Shown: in pieces, positions 42,851-54,748 of the stretch
Layout: each line of letters opens with the position of its first letter
Numbering within the stretch: position 1 is the first letter of the stretch
NCBI GenBank assembly: GCA_037447655.1
Contig: JBBHKE010000597.1
Location: 86,083-150,082 of the forward strand
Direction: 5' to 3'
Length of the DNA stretch: 64,000 nt
From: Zygnema cylindricum
Lineage: Eukaryota; Streptophyta; Zygnematophyceae; Zygnematales; Zygnemataceae
The notes under the pieces: model-generated
Seen by the model: the letters and a program-made list of their open reading frames with translations, nothing else
What the model was told of the DNA's origin: nothing
Database searches by the model: none
Translations under genes and position numbers: made by a program

Positions 42851-44091
42851 TGTTGATATTTGAGTATTTTATAGGTCTGTATTAGGATAGAAAAAAAGCT
42901 GAGGCGGTCTGCCTCTAACTCCCCTTTCCAAGCCCCCATACTTGTTGTAGTCACTGAAGGCTGGATAGGGAGCTAGAGCCATGGCTGCCTAGGCTCTCTA
43001 GAGAAGACAAGGGGTAAATTATGTAGACTTACCAAAAGTTAGTTGACGGACCCAGGAATTGATCCTGGTACCTACCGTCCATCAATCCGCATTAGCCGTT
43101 AGCTCTAGCCGTTATGTCTAGAACAGATATTACGATATATAGGGTTTGACAAATATATAAATCGTTATATGTAGATTAATCCGTTTAACAGCTAATAGAT
43201 ACTTAGTACATAGATACAGTTTAATTTAGTACGAAGTACGGAATGGGGGCAGAACGGATACCGCGCATTTGTTTCGATAGCGAAACAAATACCGCGCATT
43301 TGTTTCGACAGCGAAACAAATACCGCGCATTTGTTTCGATAGCGAAACAAATACTGCGCGTCGAATTTCAACGGCTAGGATTGTAGCCGGTTTTGATCGG
43401 ACGGCCACGATAGGTGCCGCGATCACGGAACATGAACTTTTGGCGTTTTTCAGCCATCGCCACGTAATGTGACACGTGGCGCGACAATGTTGGATTGCGG
43501 CGACTCCGGAGATTGCGGAAACAAATCCAGCTATGACACGTGTCGACAATTTGGCCATGTTGTACAATGGCCGTACAGAAAGTACACCGGCACCTGTACT
43601 TTTATGTACGACACAATAATTTGATTGGTGTCGTACTTCAGTAGATAGAGTTTTAGAGGGGGAATAGGACTTAGGAAATTTTGGGTAGATAGCTGTCTCT
43701 CCCAGAGAGCACCTTGTATAAATGGCTAACTTTGGGCAGCCATAACTATCAATTTACTTGACCATTTTCAGTGATTCTTTTTGCTGCGGACTCAGGGGAG
43801 TCTAGGATACACAGGGGTGTAGTCGGTCAGAGTTTTTGTCTGCGAGGGTGGCTGTATTTCTAAGGGAAAGTCAAAGTGGGTGAATGTGTCCAAATCTCAT
43901 ATTCTAACTTTGCATTCTGTGGTGGAACTGAGCACACAGAAAGTGTTATTTCACAGGGGTGAATCTATATTGGGGTTTTGACTGTCAAGGGGTCAGTCAC
44001 TAGGGTTTATATTAACTTGGAGTGGCACTATCTAGATTAGCTTCTTTTGGATCTGCATACTCTGAGGGCCAATGGAGGTCTCAGAGTTTCA
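42851..44091 (+). repeat. 3' LTR of J
   Basis: Direct repeat of 39721-40962, same features. Antisense tRNA-like module is at 43042-43124 and 31-bp repeats are at 43256-43360. Confidence 0.9.
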
Positions 44092-44096
44092 CACTG

Positions 44097-44416
44097 TTGA
44101 TGGCTTTTGCCCAAAATCTTCTTTCTATATTGTTATCGGCCAACATACTACACAAACTATCTCCCAATGTCAAGTTAAACCTCTCAGCTAGCCCATTTTG
44201 TTCTGGATTATTCGGTACAGTTTTCTTATGCTAAACTTTCTCATCTCTCAAGTATTCTTCAAATCGGTTAGAGGTGTACTCTCCCCCAATATCACTTTTT
44301 ATTCACTTAATGGGGGTTCCGTACAACTTCTCACTCCAAGCTTCGTATTCTTTGAAGTTCTTTGGTGTTTCATACTTTGTTTTTAGAAAGTAGACTTTAG
44401 AATATCTAGACCAATC
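44097..44416 (-). pseudogene. Copia H integrase core
   Basis: Minus strand: WSRYSKVYFLKTKYETPKNF, then IKSDIGGEYTSNRFEEYLRD and EQNGLAERFNLTLGDSLCSM. Catalytic Asp in S-D-I-G-G-E and Glu in L-A-E-R are present. Stops sit before I-K-S-D and before H-K-K-T. It lies between J and a solo LTR, both of which interrupt this integrase. Confidence 0.8.
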
Positions 44417-45470
44417 TGAAACTCTGAGACCTCCATAAGTCCTCAAAGTGGACAGCTTCTAAGAAGCCTCTAGGATAACCCTGACACCTTTGTGTTTCAG
44501 CAAAAACAACTGCCACCCTGGCAGACAATAACTCAGACCAACTTTAACCTTGTGAAGGCAAGACTCCCCTGAGTCGATAGCAAAAAGAATCTCTGAATTT
44601 GCTCCCTTGAGCAGTAAGTTATGGAGGGTCAAAGTTGACCTTTTGTGCAGAAGCTCTCTGGGAGAGGAGTCCTATCTCCTAATTTTTCTAAGTCCTATCT
44701 CTCTCACAGACTCTATTTACTAATGTACGGAGCTAATCGAATTACAGTTGCGTACACAAAAGTACAGCTGCCGGTGTACTTTCTGTACGGACACTGTACG
44801 ACATGGCCTAAATGTCGACACGTGGTATGTCCGGATTCGCTCCCTTAATCCTCGGAGATGCCGTGATCCAATGTCATTCCGCCACGTGTCATCCGATAAG
44901 GCGATGACCAAAAACCGCCAAAATCCTCTTCCGCGATCTCGGCGTTAATTCCGACCGTCGGATTAAATTCACATTTAATCGTAGCCGTAATAAATACATG
45001 CGCGATATTCGTTTCATTAAAGAAATTAATGCGCGGTATTGGTTTCTTATCCGTACCGTAACTCGTACTTTTACATTACTGGATCTATGTACCCCGTGAA
45101 CAGTTACAGTTAAATGAATTATCCTACCTGATAATGTTTAATTATTTATCAAACCATATAGTACGTAACACTAGCTCTAGACTTAACGGTTAAGGCTACC
45201 GGCTACCGGCTGTTTGCTGGCCGGTAGGTACAAGGATCAAATCCTGTGGCCAGCACATACCTTCTAGTAAATAAACCCCTAATTAATATATATTTCCCGT
45301 AAACCTCTGGATAGCCTAGGTAGCCATGGCTGTAGCTCCCTCTCAAATTTCTTAGTGACTGCGACAAGTTTGAGAGTTGGAGAGAGAAGTTAGAGGTAGA
45401 CTGCCTCGGCTTCTTTCTATATTTCTATTTAGACCTAGAAAATACTTAAAATGCACCATTAATTTCTATA
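44417..45470 (-). mobile_element. Solo J-family copia LTR inside copia H integrase
   Basis: 1054 bp in reverse orientation, starting TGAAACTCTGAGACC on the plus strand. Perfect duplication CAATC is at 44412-44416 and 45471-45475. The other terminus is TATA, so its TG start has mutated to TA. A tRNA-like module at about 45176-45258 (+) has GTTAAGGC, then GGATCAAATCC. Confidence 0.8.
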
Positions 45471-45475
45471 CAATC

Positions 45476-46190
45476 ATCAGTAATTGTCAGCATATACCTC
45501 TTCCCCCCAACTGAAGGTACTCTTGCTAGTCCCTTGATGTCTATGTGGACTAGATCTAGTACTTTATCACCTCTATAAGTGGCTGTTTTGGGAAAGGGGA
45601 GTTTGTGAGCCTTACCTTGGGCAAAGCCACTAGAATCATCCATCATTATCTCCAAACTGAATTCCTTCTACTACACCCAGCTTCTTCATTTCCCTCAGCC
45701 TATCAAAATGCACATGCCCCTATCGCTTATGCCAGATCATCAAGCTCAAGACACCACCATAGTAAGCACTGTTCTTTTCATTACTTAGGTTAAGCCTAAA
45801 CATTCCTTGGCTACCCTTATCTGCTATGAAGTAGACTTCATCTTCGTACTAAGCAGTAGCTGAAGAATGTAGAGCACATTTGCGAAGGTAAGTATAGATA
45901 CCTTACCTTCCACTAAAATTTTCTGATCAACCAAGCCCACTAGATCTTTGGTAACTACTCTCCCATCCGTATACTCTGTTTCTACAGTAGGGATCTTTCT
46001 AAGCTTAGTGAAGAGGTGCATGTCACGACACATATGCATGGATGCTCTTGAATTGATGATCCATCTTTCCTTTAGAGCTTCACGAATGGCTCCAACAACA
46101 CACTATTGTTACCGAGGAATCTCATTCTCCTCCAAATTCTCGTCAAGGAGAAGCTCCCCATCCTCTTCCTTAGAAGACTGGTCCTCCTCA
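45476..46190 (-). pseudogene. Copia H protease, pre-integrase domain and integrase start
   Basis: Minus strand. The protease active site is WIINSRASMHMCRD near 46045; the family D-S-G is N-S-R, hence inactive. Then KLRKIPTVETEYTDGRVVTK follows. The pre-integrase region is MMDDSSGFAQGKAHKLPFPK, with both Cys of the usual C-x2-C lost (S-S-G-F). It ends LVHIDIKGLARVPSVGGKRY. Confidence 0.8.
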
Positions 46191-47202
46191 GTCTCTCCTT
46201 TCACTCGTGTGACCACAAGTGCCTTCTTCTTCCCTCCGGAAGAACCCCTCCACGGTTTCTTGGAGCCTCAACTCCGAGAGCTTGATGCAATCAGCTATGA
46301 AGTGTCTCAGCTTTTTGCAAAATGGCAAAGACCCTTTAGTGGCCTGGGTTCTCCAGATTGTTCCCCTTTTAAGTTGTTGTACGACTTTTCGGATCTTTCC
46401 TCCACCGGTCCGTTTAGGCAACTAGAGCTTGAACGCCCTTTCCTCCTCTGCGGATCTCAATGGTGTTCTCCTGCATGAGTATCATTCGGACCACCGTGTT
46501 CCACTTCGAAGAACCATCATCCATTTCTTGCACTCGGTACACTATGATTTCATACTCTTTAGGCAATTTCATGATGAGGGTGATAACTTTCATCTTCATA
46601 ATGCCTGTCCATCCAACACTTTCCATCTCTATGTATAGACAAGAGAGATCATTACATTAGTCTAACATCTTCTTTTCTTTGTAAGTATTACTCGTTAACC
46701 TTTGCTCAACCACCTGGAACTCTTGAATGGTATCAGCTCTATAAATCTTCACTAAAGTCATCCTCAACTCCTTCGCCTGGTAGATGTGAAGATGAGAGGT
46801 CGCCAAAGCTTGAGTGAGGTGCCTCAAAATGAAATGCGTGGCATTCATGTTGGTGTACTCCCACATTTGAATATCATTTTTTTTAGACTTCACGGCCACC
46901 GCTTCGAGTGTCGTGGCGAAAGTAGTGAGAGGTATCTCCTTTCTTTTCCCCTTTTCGGACACACTGCTCTCCCCATCATCTGTCTCCTCCGTTGGAGCAG
47001 ATGCTCTAGCAAAAAACCTCACTCCTCCAAACATTGGTGGGGTTCACTGAGATGGACGTTTCACTTGTCCACTAACAATACCCCAGTATCGTTTTTCACA
47101 GAATGCCCCTGTCATCATGGCTTCCCAGTAAATGAACTCAGATTTGTTGAATAAAGGCACCGTAGAGGGTGGGCCCATAACCTGCAATTTTATGTCCCCC
47201 AT
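46191..47202 (-). pseudogene. Copia H gag, starting inside the LTR
   Basis: The minus-strand ATG at 47202 is 20 bases inside the LTR. MGDIKLQVMGPPSTVPLFNK continues through the PBS at 47168-47182 without a stop. The Gag body runs through 46657-47034 and 46414-46626 with frame changes. The knuckle is degenerate, FCKKLRHFIADC. Confidence 0.8.
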
Positions 47203-48161
47203 TTGAATTGCAAAATTTAGGAAGCCTCTAGGTAGTTTTTCACAAACCCACTTTCTACTAGAACAGCTGCTACCCAAGCAGGCAAATAGACAATCTGACT
47301 GCACCCCTGTGCAGTCTGGACTCCTTTGAGTCCACAGCAAAAAGAATCACTGAAAACGCCCAATCAGGCGATTAATTATCAAGTGGCAAAGATGCCAATA
47401 TTTATACAAGCTTGTTAGGAGTGAGGCGGCTACCTCCTCAATCCTCTAAGCCCTGAACCCCTCCCACAACCCCTATCTACTTATGTACAAACAAATCAGA
47501 AGACTTTATTGTAAAGAAAGGTACAACGCCGATGTACTTTCTGTACGGTCTGTGTACGACAAGGCCATGGAGTGGACATCTGTCTCCTCCAGACTTGTCC
47601 TCCCGCTCCCGAGATTCCTGCTTCCCAATGATATCTTGCTACGTGTTGACAGGTCATGTCACATCCAAAAATCGCCAAGGCGGCCATTCCGAGATCACAG
47701 CAATGATGAAGGTCATTGGATCAAAACGGGCTTTTAATGCGAGCCGTTCAAAATAACAAATATTTGGTACATTTGTTTCGTGCGTACTAAAACTCAACTA
47801 GTTTCTAAGTCCTCGATTTGTTATTGCGTTAATCTAATTAATGATCTAGCTTATGTTTAAATACCTATCAAACCCTAAGTATCTTAACGGACTACTACGA
47901 CAGACCGGTAAGAGCTCTAGTCGAAGGTTCGAGTCCTGCAGGACTCAACCTTTTTGTTGAGAGTGACTTACATCACTCTTTAGTCCTCCCTATGGAGATG
48001 AGGCAGCTATGGCTCCACCAGCCTCTCTCTCATTCAGTGACTACAACAAGTATGACGCCTAGAGAGAGAAGGTGGAGACAAGTTGCCTATGCTTTTTCTT
48101 TTAGCTATTCTAATCAATTAAGACCTAGAAAATATCTCTCCTAAATCTAGTGATTTCAACA
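47183..48161 (-). repeat. 5' LTR of copia H (E family) with tRNA-like remnant
   Basis: 979 bp. Plus-strand ends are TGCAATTTTATG and ATTTCAACA, matching the E LTRs. A shortened tRNA-like module with GGTTCGAGTCCTGC lies near 47895-47948. It abuts the RT of copia K, so H inserted there. Confidence 0.8.
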
Positions 48162-49330
48162 TCACGTAAACTCCAGAACCGGACGTAGGCCATACACATA
48201 CGAACTTGGACGTAGGCCGTACAAATCCGAACTTCAACAATGCTTGATGAAGTCTCAAATACCACGTGGGCGGCGCATGTTTCAAACCCTATAACGACTT
48301 TCCCACACGCCATACATTTCTTTCCTGCGAATGAGACATGCTTTGCGGTAACTTCATATACACCTCTTACTCCAATTCGCCATTCCTAAACGTCGTTTCC
48401 ACGTCAATTTGATGGACGTGCTTCTTTCCCATAGCTGCAAGTGCAATAAGAATCCGCAGTGAGTCAAACTTCACCACGGGAGCATAAGTCTCCTTAAAAT
48501 TGATTCCCTCACGTTGTTGGAATCCCTTACAAACAAGCCTTGCCTTCTACTTAATAAATTCACCCGAAGCTCCGGTCTAGGTCTTGAAGACCCACTTTGC
48601 GACAATCGCCTTTTTCCCCTCCAGTAATTTCACTTCCTCAAAAGTTCGATTTTCAACCACCGAATTAAATTCTTTCTCCCACGCTGATTTCCACTTACTC
48701 TCCCAATCGGCCGGCCTCATTGCCTCGCCATAAGATTGAAGATCGCCGGTCATATTTTCCGTAAGTGATTGCTATAAAAGAAACTCCGTCTCCTTAGGAT
48801 CGGAAAGGAAATAATTTGAGTTTGATGCATTTTTCCCTTTTCGATCGTGAGTGAGTTTCTCTTGTTTCTTCCCTTTTGTACTCCGAGAGATCCTTCTAAG
48901 AACTTGCACCTCCTCCTTCTCCTCTTTCTCTTCCTCGGATTCAATTTCAACTTCTTTCTTACTTGATTTAGAACTTGATTTAGAGCTTTGCGATTTCCGA
49001 ATGTCAAAAGGCACTTGGGAATCCAAAGACTCGTTACTCTTTCTTACAAATTCGATGTCAACCGATTTATTCAATTTATTTTTCTGTTTTTTCACATTCG
49101 GTTCCTCATCAGATTTCGAATCGTTATTGTACCGAAAACTATCAGTATCACTCTCCTCATAAAAATCCAAATTTTCCTTAAATTTCCCAACGGAATTCAT
49201 GGCGGATTTGAGATCATCATAAAAATCCACATTCCGAGATTCTTCCATGGTGTGACGAGCCGGTTCATACACTCGGTAAAATTTCCCCTTCGCAATATAA
49301 TTAATAAAAATTCCTGGCCAACTCCTTAGT
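48162..49330 (-). pseudogene. Copia K RT N-terminal half and integrase-RT linker
   Basis: Minus strand. RT blocks [41 protein letters not shown] and HQIDVETTF lie in 48360-48620, then GLKHAPPTWYLRLHQALLKF at about 48230-48290. The YVDD box lies beyond the H insertion and is absent here. 48772-49272 encodes a Ser/Glu/Lys-rich acidic linker of about 160 residues. Confidence 0.75.
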
Positions 49331-50880
49331 GCAAATTTCCCCTTATGTTTGAGCCCCCATGATTAACTTTATCTCATCATTTGCCGCAGCAATCCACTGA
49401 TCTTTTGCAAGAACGGCAAACTTTTCTTGAATGGTAAGAGGCTCCCCTATAATTGCAAAATAAGCGGTCACCTCTCAGCCGGCTGCTTTGTCTTCTTCCC
49501 CCTGGAGAGTTTGAAGCGGGAACTGTTGGTCCCCTGTTCTGTCTTGGAGGAGGGGGAGGAGGAGGATGAGGAGGAGGAGGTGGGTCTGTAGCATCTGCAA
49601 CAACAAGGGGATTTGGTGCCCAATGACATGAGGAAGTTTATATGTAGAGGAAGGGGAGGAAGCTCATGATGTCTTGAAAAGAATCGACTAAAGGATGATC
49701 TTCCCCTATATTTTCTTTTTCTTTTCTGCCTTATTCAAACTAAAGACATCAACTGATTGACTCTCTTTTTTAAATCTAAACATTTCTAGCCATCTGCATT
49801 GTACATTTAGGAGAATTATACACTCTATATCTTACAGATTCATCATCATAGCCCAAAAATATTCCAAGGATAGATTTTGGGTTAAGCTTCCAATTTGGAA
49901 CATTATCTAACATAAAGCATTTACTCCCAAATACTCTAAAGTGACTAACATTCAACTTTCTTCTTGTCCACATTTCATAAGTTGTTTTATACTTTATAGA
50001 TCAGGTTTTTATTCGGTTTCTAATGTATGAAGCACACTGAAAAGCCTCCCCCTAAAATTTTGGATCTACACCTCTATCCATCATCATAGATTAGCACACT
50101 CACTAAAAGTCTTAGTGAGTCTATCAGCAACACCATTATGTTTAGGAGTGTACGGAATAGTAAACTCACGTGGAAATCCATTTTCTTTCAAATAAAAAGT
50201 AAAAGCATTTGATAGATACTCTCCGCCGTTGTCACAGCGCAAAGCAAGGATCGGTTTTTTGTGAAGTTTCTCCCCTCAGATCCGGAAATGCTTGAAATGT
50301 GTAAAGACCTTGCTATTCTTTTTCATAAAGTACACTCGGCTGAACCGTGAGTTTGTCCGTCAATGTGACAAGGTATTTGGTGTCACCGATGGAAGGAAAT
50401 TTCGGCCGGTCCCCATACATCCGAGTGGATAAGGCCGAGAAGATCCTTAGCTCGGTGATCTGAAATTTGAGGTAGAGGAAGCTTATGAAGCTTTCCGAGA
50501 GCACAACCATCAGAGAAATGGGACTCTTTCTGACTAAGCTAAACACCTTCTATCATATTAGTTTTTACTATCATTCCAGTCTGTCATTTTGCACATGCCT
50601 AAGGCTTTTATGCCACAAAACCTTCTCAAAAAGGACACTAGAGTACACAAAATAAGCTTTATTAACCATATCCATCCGGTACAACATGTTTGGGTCTCTA
50701 GTTCGAACTAAGGCTACTCTCCTATCGTTAATTATTATCTTTTTGCCTAAGCTTTGCAGAACATTAAATCCTTTATTTTTTGCAACCGAAGTATAATTTT
50801 TTTTTTCTTAAATTTTGGCACATGTAAAACATCATGCAAAGCTTTTTACAGCTTTGCCATCTATCTCAAAATTAAGATTT
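49331..50880 (-). pseudogene. Copia K integrase and pre-integrase domain
   Basis: Minus strand. MWTRRKLNVSHFRVFGSKCF with FLGYDDESVRYRVYNSPKCT (49776-49973) is the integrase C-terminal region. The core at 50000-50330 is heavily decayed. SDGCALGKLHKLPLPQISDH-like sequence near 50470-50520 marks the pre-integrase zinc region. A purine-rich block at 49530-49590 is low complexity. Confidence 0.7.
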
Positions 50881-51969
50881 AGCATTTGCTTCCAATGTGG
50901 CAACGCAAGCATAAAAGATATGACGAGTAGGGATCGGTGTCATATCCTTGAAATATGATTTGTTCCAACACATATATGAGGAGCTCTCGGAATCCATAAT
51001 TCACCCAAGATCTTTCTCTCCCTCCATCATTTTGGCGAGAGCAAAAAAATCAGTGTCATTGGTTTTAGGGAAACTGATAAACTCACATTTCTCCTTCTCC
51101 ATCTTTTTCATCGGTTTGGTTTCTTTCGCTGAAAATGTTGCAATTTCGATCGGAGGCCTCGGTGTCAATTGAGTTCCTTTTACTTTCCATCTTTTTGATA
51201 ACAGCTTCTTTCACACGATGTTATATACAAGGGACAAGATCTCCACAAGTGACCATTATAATAGTAATAAACACATCTTTCATATTGCTAAAAAGACTGA
51301 TTTCTTTATAATTTGCTCTCTTTGAAACTGAGCATTATAAGCTACGGGTTTTCTAGAATTGAATGACAATTGAGTGGCTTCTTCCTCTAACACATACTCC
51401 ATAGGTGTAGCTAGATTCTTGTTAGATTTATGTAGCATTTTTAGTTTATCTAAGGCTTTTTTATTCTCATTAGGAAGCCCCATTACTATAATCATTGCCT
51501 GGTGATATTAAGTAAAAGAACCCCTGAGCGTGCATATTCTGCTAATAATAGTCTAAATTTATTACAATGCTCCACCATAATTCCGCCTGTATATTTATAT
51601 TTGCAGATCTGCCCAGCAGTATAATCTTTTCATGTTGTGCATTAGCTCTAGAATATATCTTTTTCAAAGCATCCCAAATTTTTGATGCTTTAGTAGACTC
51701 GATTTAGGACATATGCAACTCTTCGAGATGATAAATTTTATCAAATGAAGTTCATGCTCAATCTTTTTATCATAATTGGCATTATTTTCTGCTAAAGATC
51801 CATTAACAACATTAAAAAACTTCACTTGTACACAGTAAGACCTGACAAGATCTACCCAATATAAGTATACTCTTCTATCAAAAACCTGAATTTGTGAAGG
51901 CGAGCCTGTGACCTGTGGTTTTGAGAAAACTACGGGAACTGAAGACAATGGGGATACACGTGTAGTCAT
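50881..51969 (-). pseudogene. Copia K gag and protease start
   Basis: The minus-strand ATG at 51969 lies inside the LTR. The frame gives KPQVTGSPSQIQVFDRRVYL, where Q-V-T-G is the mutated primer site. Gag fragments continue at 51280-51495 (LATPMEYVLEEEATQLSF). A protease remnant WIMDSESSSYMCWNKSYFKD lies near 50950-51010, with D-S-G changed to D-S-E. No zinc knuckle is clearly visible. Confidence 0.65.
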
Positions 51970-52763
51970 CTCGGAATTAAAACAAACAAGAAGCTTTCAC
52001 CAAAACCGGTCTGAAAACAACAACTTCAAGAGTTGATAACTCACAAAGCAGAGACAGAATAACTCTGCCAATCCACCACCATGTAGATAACAACAAGAGG
52101 AGCACCGAGAAAAGAATATACATAATTAAGCTTACAGATCTCAGAAATATTTACAGATAAAATGACAAAAAACAACATAAATGGTTTTTAATACAAATTG
52201 TTCCTAACTCAAAAAATGACTAAGTCCTATTCATGGACACTAAAGCTTCACTAATCATTGTACGGAGGCATACTTGTTGTAATCCTATCAACCTGACACA
52301 CCTAATATTGTGCTTATTCCCGAAAATACAAGGTATGTCATTTTCACCACATTCTAAGCTAATTAACTAATTAGCTAAGTGACAAACGTCTCTTCTACGA
52401 ATATCTACACCGACATTAGATTTGGAATGCGACGTAGAATTATCATGAATCTAGACCTTGTTTAGTCACCATTTGTCGGCAGTCTGCGTCCGCCATCGAC
52501 TAACTAAATTCGGCAAAGTAAATGTGCCTCCACATGTCTTCACGGTCTTCTTGTATATTCGTACTTCTCACAGAAGATATTCCAAAGCATATGCTCCAAC
52601 TTGGTGACACGTGTCCACGGAGTGAACAATAACGTGAAATCCTTACTTAACCCTCAAACTAATTCAGGTTCATACTGAAACGCACCACATTATTTTAAGT
52701 CTTCAAACTCTCTCTCCCTCACATTCCATTGCATAGGGAGTACTAATGCTTTCCACAACAACA
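51914..52763 (-). repeat. 5' LTR of copia K
   Basis: 850 bp. Minus-strand ends are TGTTGTTGTGGAAAGC and CCACA. It is an inverted copy of 53194-53677 (LTR of L), so K and L belong to one family in head-to-head orientation. Confidence 0.75.
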
Positions 52764-53193
52764 CTGCTTGAACAACAAACTTCAGAAGGTGACAACTCAA
52801 TCTACTATGGAGGCTGGGTACATGGCAGCTAGCTCAACAGTCAAGGAGTTATTTTGGGTAAAAACTCTATTTCAAGTGATTCGTTACTTTGGGTAAATTC
52901 TCTCTTTCAAGTGATTATTTTAGGCAGTCTAGACCTCAGATCGCGTGGTCTGACAATTAGGCTGTTATGGCGATTGCATCTTACCCTAGCCATCACTTCA
53001 AGAGCAAACACATTGATATCAAGGTGCATTTTGTGAGTGAGAAGGTTATGGGAAGAGTTCTAAAACTGAGGTATTTACGAGATGAGCAAACTGTTGTTAA
53101 TATGATGACTTAACCCTTGCCTGCACCTTAATTATTATTTTGCAGAGAGGCACGTTGTTTAATTGGGTAGCATAGTCTAAAGCTTTATGGTAA
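52764..53193 (+). pseudogene. Copia L RNase H C-terminus
   Basis: Plus strand: VTTQSTMEAGYMAASSTVKE, then LFWVKTLFQV, SYPSHHFKSKHIDIKVHFVS and VVNMMT near the end. A 38-base stretch (TTTTGGGTAAA..TTTCAAGTGATT) is duplicated in tandem at about 52850-52925. Only the 3' end of L is in place. Its upstream part is missing where it meets the LTR of K. Confidence 0.7.
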
Positions 53194-53677
53194 TGTTGTT
53201 TTGGAAAGCTTTAGTCCTCACTATGCCTCGGGTGTGAGGGAGAGAGTTTGAGGACTTAGAATAATTTGGTAAGTGTGGTCCATTATGAACAGGAATTAGT
53301 GTGACAGTAACAATAGGAGTTCATGGTAACACTCACTCCTTAGACAAACGTTAACACTTAAAGCATACATTCCGAAATATCCTATGTGGGAGAACAAATA
53401 TACACAAGGCACATCTACAGTGGCGAATTCTGATTGATGGACAGCGGACAGAGGTCATAGGCAAATGTTGACGAAAAAAATAATAGGTTCATGATAATCC
53501 TAAACCGCATTTTGAATCTTATACAGGTGTACATAATTGTAAAATAGACATTTATCATTTAGCTAATTAATTAATAAACGTAGAATGTGCTGAAAATGAC
53601 ATACCTTGTATTTTCGAGTATATGCACAATATAAAGTGTGTCAAGTTGTTACGAGTAGGGCAGGTATGCCTCCGTAA
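53194..53677 (+). repeat. 3' LTR of copia L, cut by element M
   Basis: Starts TGTTGTTTTGGAAAGC. It matches the LTR of K in inverted orientation until CCTCCGTAA, where the LTR of M begins at 53678. Confidence 0.7.
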
Positions 53678-54748
53678 TGTTGAGATTTGAAATCTTTAGT
53701 TCAGTAAATTAAACTATAAGAGGACACCAAAAAGACTTAGAATATTTTCTAAGTAGTTGTATGTAATACTTACCTATATTATTATAACAGTAGCAAAAGT
53801 ACAATAGAGTGTATTGTACCTCTGCAGGTTTTACGGAGTGGCGTCAACACGCGTCACGCAAAAGACAATTGGAATCGCCGGAACAGACGGAAAAAATTAG
53901 GTCCGGATATCTCATAAAAAAATATATAGTACCGGGATTTTTGGAGTCATACGGATATCTTGGAAATATATTGTACGGAACATTTTTATGATCATTAAAT
54001 GGAGACGTCTGGATATTTCGGATATGTGTTGTATGATATGATTTATGATCATTGATTTTGAGTGGTGTCGACGGACACGATTCACCTGGGACCACAAGCA
54101 TGATTCACGTGGGACCGCAAGTGACGAGACGTGATTTACGTGGGACCACAAGTGACGAGGCGTGATTCACGTGGGATCACAAGTAACGAAGCACTCAGGT
54201 GCTTCGTACTACACTACGACAGTCGGCTAGACTTTCGCAACTATCGTGACTAAGCACCTATAACATTTTGTACGGTTCGCCATCTGAAAATATTTGAATA
54301 AGCATTGGTTTGTAGTTTCGTGTAATAAAAATTTGTGTTTTACTAATTAGGTTTTTGGAAAATAATAATTAGGTTTTTCGAGGTACTCACGATACAGTAA
54401 AGTACACGCTGGATGCTTTGTTGTTAATCAAGATAGTTATGTAGTACGGTCACCCGAATTAGTGTGACCAGTAGATACTCACTGTGAGTATATAGTTTAG
54501 GACTTAGCCAATTTTGAATCATCCAGTTTTGGGAATATGATTTTCTAAGGGCATTTTTTGGGAAACTTCTGGACATCATATCTTATGGTTTACTAAGTCA
54601 TTTGGGCTAAAATTTTAAGAACTATTAGTTTACTATATTGTGTATCACTTTGGCAAATTTGATGCACATTAGCCTTATGAGTCATATTTTGTGTCAGATC
54701 AAAGTTGGCTGTTGAGTAGGTGCTTTGATAATTTCTGTTGTTTTTCAT

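Larger units (their letters stand above)
39721..44091 (+). mobile_element. Complete non-autonomous copia element J nested in copia H
   Basis: LTRs 39721-40962 (1242 bp) and 42851-44091 (1241 bp) begin TGTTGATATTTGAG and end CTCAGAGTTTCA. I count about 28 differences by eye, roughly 98% identity. Perfect target duplication CACTG is at 39716-39720 and 44092-44096. PBS is 40963-40977 (GGTTATGGGCCCACC) and the purine tract AAAATAAGGGGAG ends at 42850. The interior holds one intact ORF and no protease, integrase or active RT. Confidence 0.92.

Noticed and set aside
49530-49590. Purine-rich (GGA)n tract as a G-quadruplex regulator
   Set aside because: It is a simple low-complexity patch in decayed copia K with no conserved partner.
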